A stretch of 39,578 nt of DNA, taken from NCBI GenBank assembly GCA_905480405.1, contig CAJQQH010000140.1, positions 1-39,578 on the forward strand. The letters are read 5' to 3'. Every line of letters starts with the position of its first letter. Position 1 is the stretch's first letter. Of this stretch, positions 7,610 to 14,794 are shown piece by piece. The translations under genes and the position numbers were made by a program. Under the pieces are notes generated by a model. The model had not been told where the DNA came from and ran no database searches. It saw only the letters and a program-made list of their open reading frames with translations. Source of the stretch: an uncultured Polaribacter sp. GTDB lineage: Bacteria; Bacteroidota; Bacteroidia; Flavobacteriales; Flavobacteriaceae.

Positions 7610-7690
7610 TTGCAGAACGATAAACAAGTATTTATTCCTTACGTAATACTCTTAATTATAATAAGAAGTATGTTATAGATTATTTACTAG

Positions 7691-7774
7691 TTTGCGTTAG
7701 CGATTAAAACGACATCCTTTTTTTAGAGGAACGAAAAAAAGATATAGTGTAAAGCGAGACCTTTAGGTAACGCC
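7691..7774. repeat. Structured intergenic element with nested inverted repeats (argC-proC spacer)
   Basis: An 84-nt stretch more G+C-rich than its surroundings. Outer arms GCGTTA (7694-7699) and TAACGC (7768-7773) are complementary. An inner hairpin pairs a run of seven T after CATCC with a run of seven A before GATATAG, and a small CCTTTAGG palindrome sits near the 3' end. It lies in the 178-nt spacer between argC and proC and contains no ORF. From memory, similar elements occur between genes in other Flavobacteriia, but I cannot verify that here. It may be a dispersed structured repeat rather than a site specific to this operon. Confidence 0.5.
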
Positions 7775-7787
7775 AAAAAAAAATATT

Positions 7788-8579
7788 ATGAAAGCAGCAA
7801 TTATTGGAGCAGGAAGTTTAGGACAATCAATAGCCAAAGGTTTATTAAAAAACAAGGTGGTAAATTCTTTGTATTTAACAAAACGAAATATCGATTCTAT
7901 AGCAGATTTTAATGTTTATGATGAGGTAATATTAACTTCTGATAATGAAGAAGCAATTAAAAATTCTGAAATTTTAATATTTGCTGTTCAGCCAAGACAT
8001 TTAGAAGATATACTTAAAAACATTAAGCACCTTTTAACTAAAAATCATGTTTTAATTACGGTTATTACTGGTTTTTCTATAGCTAAAATTGAAGCTATTG
8101 TTGGCTCTAACACATACATAATTCGTTCGATGCCAAATACTGCTGCTGCTGTTGGTCAATCTATGACGTGTATTTCTCCTAACACAAAAGGAAAAGAAAA
8201 AGTTGCTTTAGCTAAAACTATTTTTAATAGTTTAGGAGAATCTATGGTAATACCAGAAGATCAATTACAAGCTGCTACCGTTATTTGTGCAAGTGGTATT
8301 GCTTTTTGGATGCGTTTAATTCGTGCAACAACACAAGGTGCTATTCAATTAGGTTTTGAAGCAGATGAAGCACATAAATTAGCAATGCAAACTTGTTTTG
8401 GTGCCGCTACTTTATTAAAAGAATCTGGTAATCATCCAGAGGCAGAAATAGATAGAGTAACAACTCCTGGAGGTTGTACAATTGAAGGTTTAAATGAAAT
8501 GGAACACCAAGGTTTAAGCTCATCATTAATTAAAGGAATTAACAAATCATTTGATAAAATTAATCAAATAAAAAACTAA
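7788..8579 (+). CDS. proC: Pyrroline-5-carboxylate reductase
   Basis: A 263-residue NAD(P)H-dependent enzyme making proline from pyrroline-5-carboxylate. The Rossmann motif GAGSLGQSIAKGLL is at 7-20. The substrate-binding and dimerisation part contains ASGIAFWMRLI (168-178) and the C-terminal signature TTPGGCTIEGLNEME (about 226-240), both typical of ProC. Its presence inside the arginine cluster reflects the shared glutamate semialdehyde chemistry of the two pathways and is common in Bacteroidota. Only 4 nt separate it from argD. Confidence 0.96.
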   Translation: MKAAIIGAGSLGQSIAKGLLKNKVVNSLYLTKRNIDSIADFNVYDEVILTSDNEEAIKNSEILIFAVQPRHLEDILKNIKHLLTKNHVLITVITGFSIAKIEAIVGSNTYIIRSMPNTAAAVGQSMTCISPNTKGKEKVALAKTIFNSLGESMVIPEDQLQAATVICASGIAFWMRLIRATTQGAIQLGFEADEAHKLAMQTCFGAATLLKESGNHPEAEIDRVTTPGGCTIEGLNEMEHQGLSSSLIKGINKSFDKINQIKN

Positions 8580-8583
8580 CAAT

Positions 8584-9714
8584 ATGCCATTATTTAACGT
8601 TTATCCATTGTATAATGTTACACCTGTTTCTGCTAAAGGAGTTTATGTGTATGATGAAAACAATACAGAATATTTAGATTTATATGGTGGCCATGGAGTT
8701 GTTTCTATAGGACACACACATCCTAAATATACAGAAGCTCTTACAAATCAGGTTTCTAAATTAGGTTTTTATTCAAATGCAATTCAAAACCCTTTACAAG
8801 TAGAATTAGCAGAAAAGTTAGAAGTAATATCTGGTTGTAAAGACTACGAATTATTTTTATGTAATTCTGGTGCAGAAGCAAATGAAAATGCTTTAAAATT
8901 AGCCTCTTTTAAAACGAATAAATCTAGAGTTATTGCATTTAAAAACGGATTCCATGGTAGAACTTCTGCTGCAGTTGCTGCCACAGATAATAAAAAAATT
9001 ATTGCACCAATAAATGCACAACAAAAAGTTACTATTTTAGATTTAAACGATTTAGAAAGTGTAAAAACAGAGCTTAAAAAAGGTGATGTTTGTGCTGTAA
9101 TAGTTGAATTTATACAAGGAGTTGGTGGTTTAGACCAAGCAAGTAAAGATTTCTTTGAACAAGTAGATGCTCTTTGTAAAGAAAACAATACTCTATTTAT
9201 TGCAGATGAAGTACAATCTGGTTATGGTAGATCTGGTAAATTTTTTGCTTTTCAACATTATAATGTAACTCCAGATATTATTTCTATTGCTAAAGGAATG
9301 GGAAATGGTTTTCCTATTGGCGGAATTTTAATCCATCCAAATATAGAAGCAAAATTTGGAATGCTTGGTACTACTTTTGGTGGAAATCATTTGGCGTGTG
9401 CTGCTGGTTTAGCTGTTTTAAATGTTATTGAAGAACAAAACTTAATAGCAAACACTAACGAAATGTCTGAGTACTTTATTAAAATAGCAAAGACAATTCC
9501 TCAAATAAAAAAAATTAAAGGAAGAGGATTAATGCTTGGTGTAGAATTCGATTTTGAAGTAGGAAATTTACGCAAGAAGTTAATTTACGATTACCACATA
9601 TTTACTGGTGGAGCAATGAATAAAAACTTATTAAGAATATTGCCTCCATTAACAGTTAGAAAAGGACATATAGATCAGTTTTTTGAAGCCTTAATTGATG
9701 CTTTAAATGCATAA
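8584..9714 (+). CDS. argD: N-acylornithine aminotransferase (ArgD type)
   Basis: A 376-residue class-III PLP aminotransferase producing N-acylornithine from N-acylglutamate semialdehyde. The PLP-binding lysine is K237 in SIAKGMGNGFPIGG. The cofactor-binding aspartate is D208 in IADEVQSGYGR, and CNSGAEANENALKLA (93-107) binds the phosphate. FKNGFHGRT (119-127) is the aromatic/His stacking motif. Length is slightly short for the family (~390-400) because the N terminus begins directly at the MPLFNVYPLY strand. It follows proC by 4 nt, so the two are probably co-translated. It could also act on ornithine, as several ArgD enzymes do. Confidence 0.95.
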   Translation: MPLFNVYPLYNVTPVSAKGVYVYDENNTEYLDLYGGHGVVSIGHTHPKYTEALTNQVSKLGFYSNAIQNPLQVELAEKLEVISGCKDYELFLCNSGAEANENALKLASFKTNKSRVIAFKNGFHGRTSAAVAATDNKKIIAPINAQQKVTILDLNDLESVKTELKKGDVCAVIVEFIQGVGGLDQASKDFFEQVDALCKENNTLFIADEVQSGYGRSGKFFAFQHYNVTPDIISIAKGMGNGFPIGGILIHPNIEAKFGMLGTTFGGNHLACAAGLAVLNVIEEQNLIANTNEMSEYFIKIAKTIPQIKKIKGRGLMLGVEFDFEVGNLRKKLIYDYHIFTGGAMNKNLLRILPPLTVRKGHIDQFFEALIDALNA

Positions 9715-9766
9715 AATTCTTTTATAAAGTTGAAAAATTAAAACAATCAACTAGAAACCAAAAACC

Positions 9767-10960
9767 ATGAATACCTTATTATCCATAGAAACTAGAAATG
9801 CTGTTTTACTAACAATGGCAGAACTTATTAATAAAGAAAGAAAAGCTATTATAAGTATTAACAAAAAAGATTTAGAAGCTTATAAAGGTGATGACATTTC
9901 TATGTTTGATCGTTTAAAAGCTGATGATGCAAAAGTTGATGAAATGATTGCTGCTGCTAAACATTTAGCATCTCAAGAAGACCCTGTTGGTGTAGAACGT
10001 TTTAGTTTTAAACATGATAATGGAATGCAGGTTTATAACAAAACGGCTTCTTTTGGAACCGTTCTTATTATTTATGAATCTAGACCAGATGTTACTGTAG
10101 AAGCTGCAGGAATTGCCTTTAAATCGGGTAATAAAATACTTTTAAAAGGCGGAAAAGAATCTTTAAATTCTAATTTAAAAATTGTTGAACTTTGGCACAA
10201 AGCTTTACTACAACATAATGCATCTACAGATTGGGTAGAATATTTACAATTTAATAGAACAGAAACACAAACCTTTTTAGAAAAACCAACTCAAAAAGTA
10301 GATTTAATTGTACCAAGAGGTGGAGAACGTTTAATTGCTTTTGTAAAACAACATGCAACTTGTCCTGTTATTATTAGCGGGCGAGGAAATAACTTTGTAT
10401 TTGTTTCTAAAGAAGCAGATTTAGATATTGCAATAGATATTATTCTAAACGGAAAATCTAAAATATCTGCTTGTAATGCCGTTGATAAAGTTTTAATTGA
10501 TGAGAATCTTACAAATAAAGAAAATTTTATCAAAAAATTAATATCAAAATTAAATGAAGCTAAAATTCAGGTTTTAGGTGATGCAATTGTTGCTAAAAAT
10601 CATAAACTTGAAGAAATTTCATCAAGCGAAGTTTGGTACGAAGAGTTTTTAGACTATAAAATAGTTGTTGGTGAAATAGCTTCTAATGAAGCTGCAATTG
10701 GCTTAATCAACAAATATTCTGGTGGTCATTCATCAGCAGTTATCACAAAAAATAATGAAGAAGCTAAAATATTTATGGAAAACGTAGATACAGCTGCAGT
10801 TTATCATAACGCTTCTACACGTTTTACAGATGGTGGTCAATTAGGTTTAGGAGGAGAATTAGCAATTAGTACAGATAAATTACACCAACGTGGACCAATT
10901 GGTTTACAGCATTTGGTTACCAATAAATGGTATGTTCATGGAAATGGGCAAATAAGATAA
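9767..10960 (+). CDS. proA: Gamma-glutamyl phosphate reductase (glutamate-5-semialdehyde dehydrogenase)
   Basis: A 397-residue aldehyde-dehydrogenase-fold enzyme reducing glutamyl-5-phosphate in proline synthesis. The catalytic cysteine is C236 in SKISACNAVDKVL. The NADPH-binding region holds IIYESRPDVTVEAAG (101-115) and LLKGGKES, and IVPRGGERLIAFV (181-193) is the ProA-specific segment. The end carries STRFTDGGQLGLGGELAIST, the ProA C-terminal signature. Length is near the usual ~415. It lies 52 nt after argD and 87 nt before proB, the reverse of the common proB-proA order. Confidence 0.96.
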   Translation: MNTLLSIETRNAVLLTMAELINKERKAIISINKKDLEAYKGDDISMFDRLKADDAKVDEMIAAAKHLASQEDPVGVERFSFKHDNGMQVYNKTASFGTVLIIYESRPDVTVEAAGIAFKSGNKILLKGGKESLNSNLKIVELWHKALLQHNASTDWVEYLQFNRTETQTFLEKPTQKVDLIVPRGGERLIAFVKQHATCPVIISGRGNNFVFVSKEADLDIAIDIILNGKSKISACNAVDKVLIDENLTNKENFIKKLISKLNEAKIQVLGDAIVAKNHKLEEISSSEVWYEEFLDYKIVVGEIASNEAAIGLINKYSGGHSSAVITKNNEEAKIFMENVDTAAVYHNASTRFTDGGQLGLGGELAISTDKLHQRGPIGLQHLVTNKWYVHGNGQIR

Positions 10961-11047
10961 TCATATAATAGGCATTGTACTAGAAAAAAGTAAGTACAAA
11001 TTAAAAACAATAAATGACTATATAATAGTTTCTGAAGTTTTAAACAG

Positions 11048-11809
11048 ATGAAGAAAAAACGCATTTTACTTAAAATAGGTTCTAATACACTTACAAAAGA
11101 AACCAATAATATATCAAGAGGAAAAATTGAAGATATTGCAAATCAGATTGCAAAACTTAAAGATTCTTACGAGTTTATTATTGTAAGTTCTGGCGCAATT
11201 GCTGTTGCTAAACAATTTGTAAAGTTAGAAAGTAAACAAGAAGAAGTTTTTGTAAAACAAGCTTTAGCTTCTATTGGTCAGCCACATTTAATAAGAATTT
11301 ATCAAGAAATTTTTAGAGAATATGGTTTATTGAGTTCTCAATGCCTTCTCTCCTATTCAGATTTTGAAAAACAGCAAAGTAAAACCAATATTGTAAACAC
11401 TATTAATGTGTTAGTTAATAATAATTACATTCCTATTATTAATGAAAATGATACGGTTGCTACAGATGAAATACAGTTTGGAGATAATGATAAATTAGCA
11501 GCATTAACGGCATCCCTATTAGATGTAGATTTATTGATAATTGCCACCAATACCAATGGTATTTACAGTAAAGAATCATTTAAAGATAAAAATCCAATAA
11601 CAATTGAAGAGGTTACTAATTTGAATGATTTAGTAAAAGAAGTCGTAAATTCTAAATCTACTCATGGAAGTGGTGGAATGGCTTCTAAAATTGAAGCTGC
11701 AGAATTAGCAAAAAAAGCAAATATAGAAACTTGGATTGTAAACGGATTAGAAGATAATTTTATTACCAATGCATTTGAAAATAAAGTTCCGTTTACAAGA
11801 ATAAAGTAA
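11048..11809 (+). CDS. proB: Glutamate 5-kinase, short form without PUA domain
   Basis: A 253-residue amino-acid kinase phosphorylating glutamate, the first step of proline synthesis. The N-terminal phosphate loop LKIGSNTLT is at 8-16, VSSGAIAVA at 46-54, and the glutamate/ATP region NENDTVATDEIQFGDNDKLAA near 136-156. THGSGGMASKIEAAELA (about 205-221) is the family signature. The C-terminal PUA domain of the ~370-residue enterobacterial enzyme is absent and the reading frame ends cleanly with TAA, so this looks like a natural short form rather than a truncation. Loss of PUA may alter feedback control by proline (inference). Confidence 0.94.
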   Translation: MKKKRILLKIGSNTLTKETNNISRGKIEDIANQIAKLKDSYEFIIVSSGAIAVAKQFVKLESKQEEVFVKQALASIGQPHLIRIYQEIFREYGLLSSQCLLSYSDFEKQQSKTNIVNTINVLVNNNYIPIINENDTVATDEIQFGDNDKLAALTASLLDVDLLIIATNTNGIYSKESFKDKNPITIEEVTNLNDLVKEVVNSKSTHGSGGMASKIEAAELAKKANIETWIVNGLEDNFITNAFENKVPFTRIK

Positions 11810-11814
11810 AAAAA

Positions 11815-11881
11815 GTGTAATTGTTTAAGCGTTTAATTGTATTATATTTTCAATACTTTTAAACAATTAAATAGCTTACAC
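11815..11881. repeat. Intergenic inverted-repeat element, copy in the proB-argF' spacer
   Basis: AATTGTTTAA at 11819-11828 is exactly mirrored by TTAAACAATT at 11859-11868. The flanking GTGT (11815-11818) and ACAC (11878-11881) are also complementary, so most of the 87-nt spacer can fold into one imperfect hairpin with an internal GTATT/AATAC stem. The arm begins GTGTAATTGTTTAA, the same 14-mer that opens the element after argE. It starts 5 nt after the proB stop codon and has no T-run, so it is not an ordinary terminator. A role in RNA processing or stability is possible. Confidence 0.6.
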
Positions 11882-11896
11882 ATTTAAATAAAATAA

Positions 11897-12835
11897 ATGA
11901 AAAATTACACATCCATAAACGATATTCAAGAGATCAAAACTTGGATTGAGGAAGCCAAAGAAATTAAAGCAAATCCGCTTGCGAATATAGAGTTAGGAAA
12001 AAACAAAACACTAGGATTGTTATTCTTTAACTCAAGTTTACGTACACGTTTAAGCACACAAAAAGCGGCTTTAAATTTAGGAATGGATCCTATTGTTATG
12101 AATGTTTCTGGTGATGCTTGGGGAATTGAGTTTGGAGATGGAACTGTGATGAATGGAAATACTGCAGAGCATATAAAAGAAGCAGCTGCCGTAGTTTCTC
12201 AATATTGTGATGTTATTGCTGTAAGGGCTTTCCCTAGTTTAACAGATAAAGAAAAAGACGAATCTGAACAAGTTTTAAGTTCTTTTGTAAAATTTGCTTC
12301 TGTACCAATTATAAGTATGGAAAGTGCAACTGGCCATCCTTTACAAGGTTTAACAGATGCAATTACAATTTCTGAAAATGCAACAAAAAAGAAACCTAAA
12401 GTAGTTTTAAGTTGGGCTCCTCATATTAAAGCACTACCACATGCAGTTGCAAATAGTTTTACACAAGCAATGCAAAAGATGGATGTTGAGTTTGTAATTG
12501 CAAACCCTAAAGGTTATAATTTAAGCAAAGAAATCACCAAAGACATTAAGATTTATCATAATCAAGAAGAAGCCTTTAAAGATGCCGATTTTGTGTATAC
12601 CAAAAACTGGAGTTCTTATGATGATTATGGAAAAGTGTTAAATACAGATCCTAATTGGATGATTACCAAAGAAAAATTAAATGGCGCAAAGTTTATGCAT
12701 TGTTTACCTGTTAGAAGAAATGTTGTTGTAGAAGATGCTGTTTTAGATTCTGATAGTTCTTTAGTGATTGAACAAGCAAATAACAGAACGTTTGCAGCAC
12801 AAATTGTTTTGAAAAAAATATTAGAAAATTTATAA
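11897..12835 (+). CDS. argF': N-acylornithine carbamoyltransferase (acetyl/succinyl-ornithine type)
   Basis: A 312-residue transcarbamylase that carbamoylates N-acylornithine to N-acylcitrulline, replacing ordinary ornithine carbamoyltransferase. The carbamoyl-phosphate motif FFNSSLRTRLSTQKAALNLG (43-62) closely matches what I remember of the Bacteroides fragilis N-succinylornithine enzyme, and the C-terminal HCLPVRRN motif is present. Residue 90, which discriminates succinyl from acetyl substrates in that family (Pro in the B. fragilis enzyme, Glu at the matching place in the Xanthomonas enzyme), is alanine here (GNTAEH, 87-92). Acyl specificity is therefore open. The order argF'-argB-argE-argH means deacylation follows carbamoylation. 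Confidence 0.93.
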   Translation: MKNYTSINDIQEIKTWIEEAKEIKANPLANIELGKNKTLGLLFFNSSLRTRLSTQKAALNLGMDPIVMNVSGDAWGIEFGDGTVMNGNTAEHIKEAAAVVSQYCDVIAVRAFPSLTDKEKDESEQVLSSFVKFASVPIISMESATGHPLQGLTDAITISENATKKKPKVVLSWAPHIKALPHAVANSFTQAMQKMDVEFVIANPKGYNLSKEITKDIKIYHNQEEAFKDADFVYTKNWSSYDDYGKVLNTDPNWMITKEKLNGAKFMHCLPVRRNVVVEDAVLDSDSSLVIEQANNRTFAAQIVLKKILENL

Positions 12836-12870
12836 TTAGCATTTAGCTTTTAGCCATTAACCGCTAACAG
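12836..12870. repeat. Period-7 degenerate repeat (TTAGCnn) between argF' and argB
   Basis: Directly after the argF' stop there are five consecutive 7-nt units: TTAGCAT, TTAGCTT, TTAGCCA, TTAACCG, CTAACAG. The phase is exact and divergence grows towards the 3' end. No protein is encoded across it. A two-unit version (TTAGCAG TTAAGGG) occurs at 34766-34779, across the prfB stop codon. Confidence 0.55.
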
Positions 12871-12890
12871 CAAAAAGAGAACAGTGAACA

Positions 12891-13667
12891 ATGGAAAAAC
12901 TATCAATCATAAAAATTGGAGGAAACATTATTGAAGATGAAACTTCATTAAATGATTTCTTAAAACTTTTTTCTAACCTAAAAGGACATAAAATTCTAGT
13001 TCATGGTGGAGGAAAAAGAGCTACACATATTGCATCTAAATTAGGTATAGAATCTAAAATGGTAAATGGTAGACGTATTACTGATGCCGAAACATTAGAA
13101 GTAATTACAATGGTTTATGGTGGATTAGTCAATAATAATGTTGTTGCTAAATTACAAGCTTTAAATATTGATGCAATTGGTTTAACAGGTGCAGATATCA
13201 ACAGTATACAATCAGAAAAAAGACCTGTAAAAGAAGTTGATTTTGGTTATGTTGGTGATGTAAAAAAAATTGCGTCTAATTCGATAGACAAATTAATTAA
13301 AGCTGATTTTACACCTGTTTTTTGTGCTATAACTCATGATGGAAATGGACAATTATTAAACACAAACGCTGATACTATTGCAAGTACAATTGGTGTTGGA
13401 ATGAGCGAAATCTATGACACATCAATTTATTATTGCTTTGAATTGAATGGTGTTTTAAAAGATTTTAATGATAAAAGTTCAGTGGTAAAAAACATAAATT
13501 CTAATATTTATAAAGAGCTGTTAGCTGCTAAAATTATTACTGACGGAATGATTCCAAAAATAGACAATTGTTTTGATGCTTTAAACAATGGAGTTTCTAA
13601 AGTACATATTGGAAATACTTCTATGCTAACAAAAGAAAACGACAATTTTACAACAATAACATTATAA
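12891..13667 (+). CDS. argB: N-acylglutamate kinase
   Basis: A 258-residue amino-acid kinase phosphorylating N-acylglutamate. The phosphate-binding KIGGNIIED motif (8-16) and HGGGKRATHIA (39-49) mark the N-terminal lobe. GLTGADINSI (117-126) and NTNADTIASTIGVGM (about 158-172) follow, and the terminal KIDNCFDALNNGVSKVHIG segment is the usual ArgB end. Size matches the ~260-residue unregulated type; the extra N-terminal helix of arginine-inhibited hexameric kinases is missing, so feedback control by arginine is not obvious. That makes control of expression, such as the leader ORF upstream, more relevant. Whether it takes acetyl- or succinyl-glutamate is not readable. argE begins 2 nt after its stop. 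Confidence 0.95.
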   Translation: MEKLSIIKIGGNIIEDETSLNDFLKLFSNLKGHKILVHGGGKRATHIASKLGIESKMVNGRRITDAETLEVITMVYGGLVNNNVVAKLQALNIDAIGLTGADINSIQSEKRPVKEVDFGYVGDVKKIASNSIDKLIKADFTPVFCAITHDGNGQLLNTNADTIASTIGVGMSEIYDTSIYYCFELNGVLKDFNDKSSVVKNINSNIYKELLAAKIITDGMIPKIDNCFDALNNGVSKVHIGNTSMLTKENDNFTTITL

Positions 13668-13669
13668 AA

Positions 13670-14737
13670 ATGAATATTGAAAAATTAACAGAAAACGCAA
13701 TTTCTCTTTTAAAGAACTTGATTGTAACACAATCATTTTCTACAGAAGAAGAAAATACAGCGAAATTAATAGAAGGCTGGTTTACAGAAAACAAAATCCC
13801 TTTTAAAAGAACAAAAAATAATATTTGGGCAACAAATAAGCATTTTGATGAAAGCAAACCAACCATGTTGCTTAACTCTCATCACGATACAGTGTATCCT
13901 AATACTGCGTACACAAACGATCCATTAAAAGCATCTGTAGAAGATGGTAAATTATATGGTTTAGGGTCTAATGATGCTGGTGGATGTTTAGTTTCTTTAA
14001 TTGCAACATTTACCAATTTTTACGCACAAGAAAACTTAAAATACAATTTGGTAATTGTGGCTTCTGCAGAAGAAGAAAATTCTGGACCAGATGGATTAAA
14101 TTCAATGTTATCTATAATTCCGCATATAGATGTTGCTATTGTTGGAGAACCAACTTTAATGAATCTAGCGGTTGCAGAAAAAGGATTGGTAGTTTTTGAT
14201 GCAGTTGTAGAAGGGACACCAAGTCATGCAGCACATCCAAATAACAACAACTCTATTTATAATACAATTGAAGTTTTACAATGGTTTAAAGAATTTAAAT
14301 TCGAGAAACCTTCTGTTGCTTTGGGTGATGTAAAAATGACCGTTACACAAATTTCTGCAGGATCTCAGCACAATGTTGTTCCTGCTCATACAAATTTGGT
14401 TGTTGATGTTCGTGTAAATGATTCGTATTCTAATCAAGAAATTGCAAATATCTTACAAGAACAGTCTCCTTGTACAACAATTACTCCTAGAAGTTTACGA
14501 TTGAACTCCTCTTCTATTTCCACAGATCATGCTTTGGTAAAAGCAGGAATTGCAATGGGAAGGGAAACGTATGGTTCTCCTACGCTATCTGATCAATCAG
14601 TTTTAACTTGTCAGTCATTAAAACTAGGTCCTGGAGATAGTACACGTTCTCATTCTGCTAATGAATTTATATATTTGGCAGAAATTGAAGAAGGAATTAA
14701 AATTTACGTGGAGCTTTTAAATCGTGTAATTGTTTAA
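13670..14737 (+). CDS. argE: N-acylcitrulline/N-acylornithine deacylase (M20 family)
   Basis: A 355-residue M20 metallopeptidase-fold amidohydrolase. Metal and catalytic residues are visible: H71-x-D73 in SHHDTVYP, bridging D102 in SNDAGG, the general-base pair E134-E135 in ASAEEENSG, and E160 in VGEPT. The dimerisation insert is at about 165-275. In this gene order, after argF' and argB and before argH, the natural substrate is most likely N-acylcitrulline, giving citrulline for argG and free acetate or succinate. No argJ is present, so acyl groups are not recycled here. The last three codons, GTAATTGTT plus stop, are part of the left arm of the hairpin at 14724-14761. Confidence 0.93.
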   Translation: MNIEKLTENAISLLKNLIVTQSFSTEEENTAKLIEGWFTENKIPFKRTKNNIWATNKHFDESKPTMLLNSHHDTVYPNTAYTNDPLKASVEDGKLYGLGSNDAGGCLVSLIATFTNFYAQENLKYNLVIVASAEEENSGPDGLNSMLSIIPHIDVAIVGEPTLMNLAVAEKGLVVFDAVVEGTPSHAAHPNNNNSIYNTIEVLQWFKEFKFEKPSVALGDVKMTVTQISAGSQHNVVPAHTNLVVDVRVNDSYSNQEIANILQEQSPCTTITPRSLRLNSSSISTDHALVKAGIAMGRETYGSPTLSDQSVLTCQSLKLGPGDSTRSHSANEFIYLAEIEEGIKIYVELLNRVIV

Positions 14738-14761
14738 AGAACAAAGCGAAAACAATTACAC
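14724..14761. repeat. Perfect 12-bp inverted repeat spanning the argE stop codon
   Basis: GTGTAATTGTTT at 14724-14735 is exactly complementary to AAACAATTACAC at 14750-14761, with a 14-nt loop. The left arm includes the last argE codons and its TAA begins at the arm's end. The same words occur in the proB-argF' (11815) and argG-argC (6457) spacers. There is no T-run after the right arm, and argH follows 33 nt later, so this is not a simple terminator. It could slow 3'-to-5' decay or mark a processing site in the long mRNA (inference). Confidence 0.6.
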
Positions 14762-14794
14762 AAATAAACATTTATACGATTAAACATCAAAAAT

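Noticed and set aside
8844..9188. Long antisense ORF over argD (and similar antisense frames over argC, proA, prfB and the outer-membrane barrel gene)
   Set aside because: They are shadows of strongly supported genes on the other strand, with no domain signature or start context of their own.
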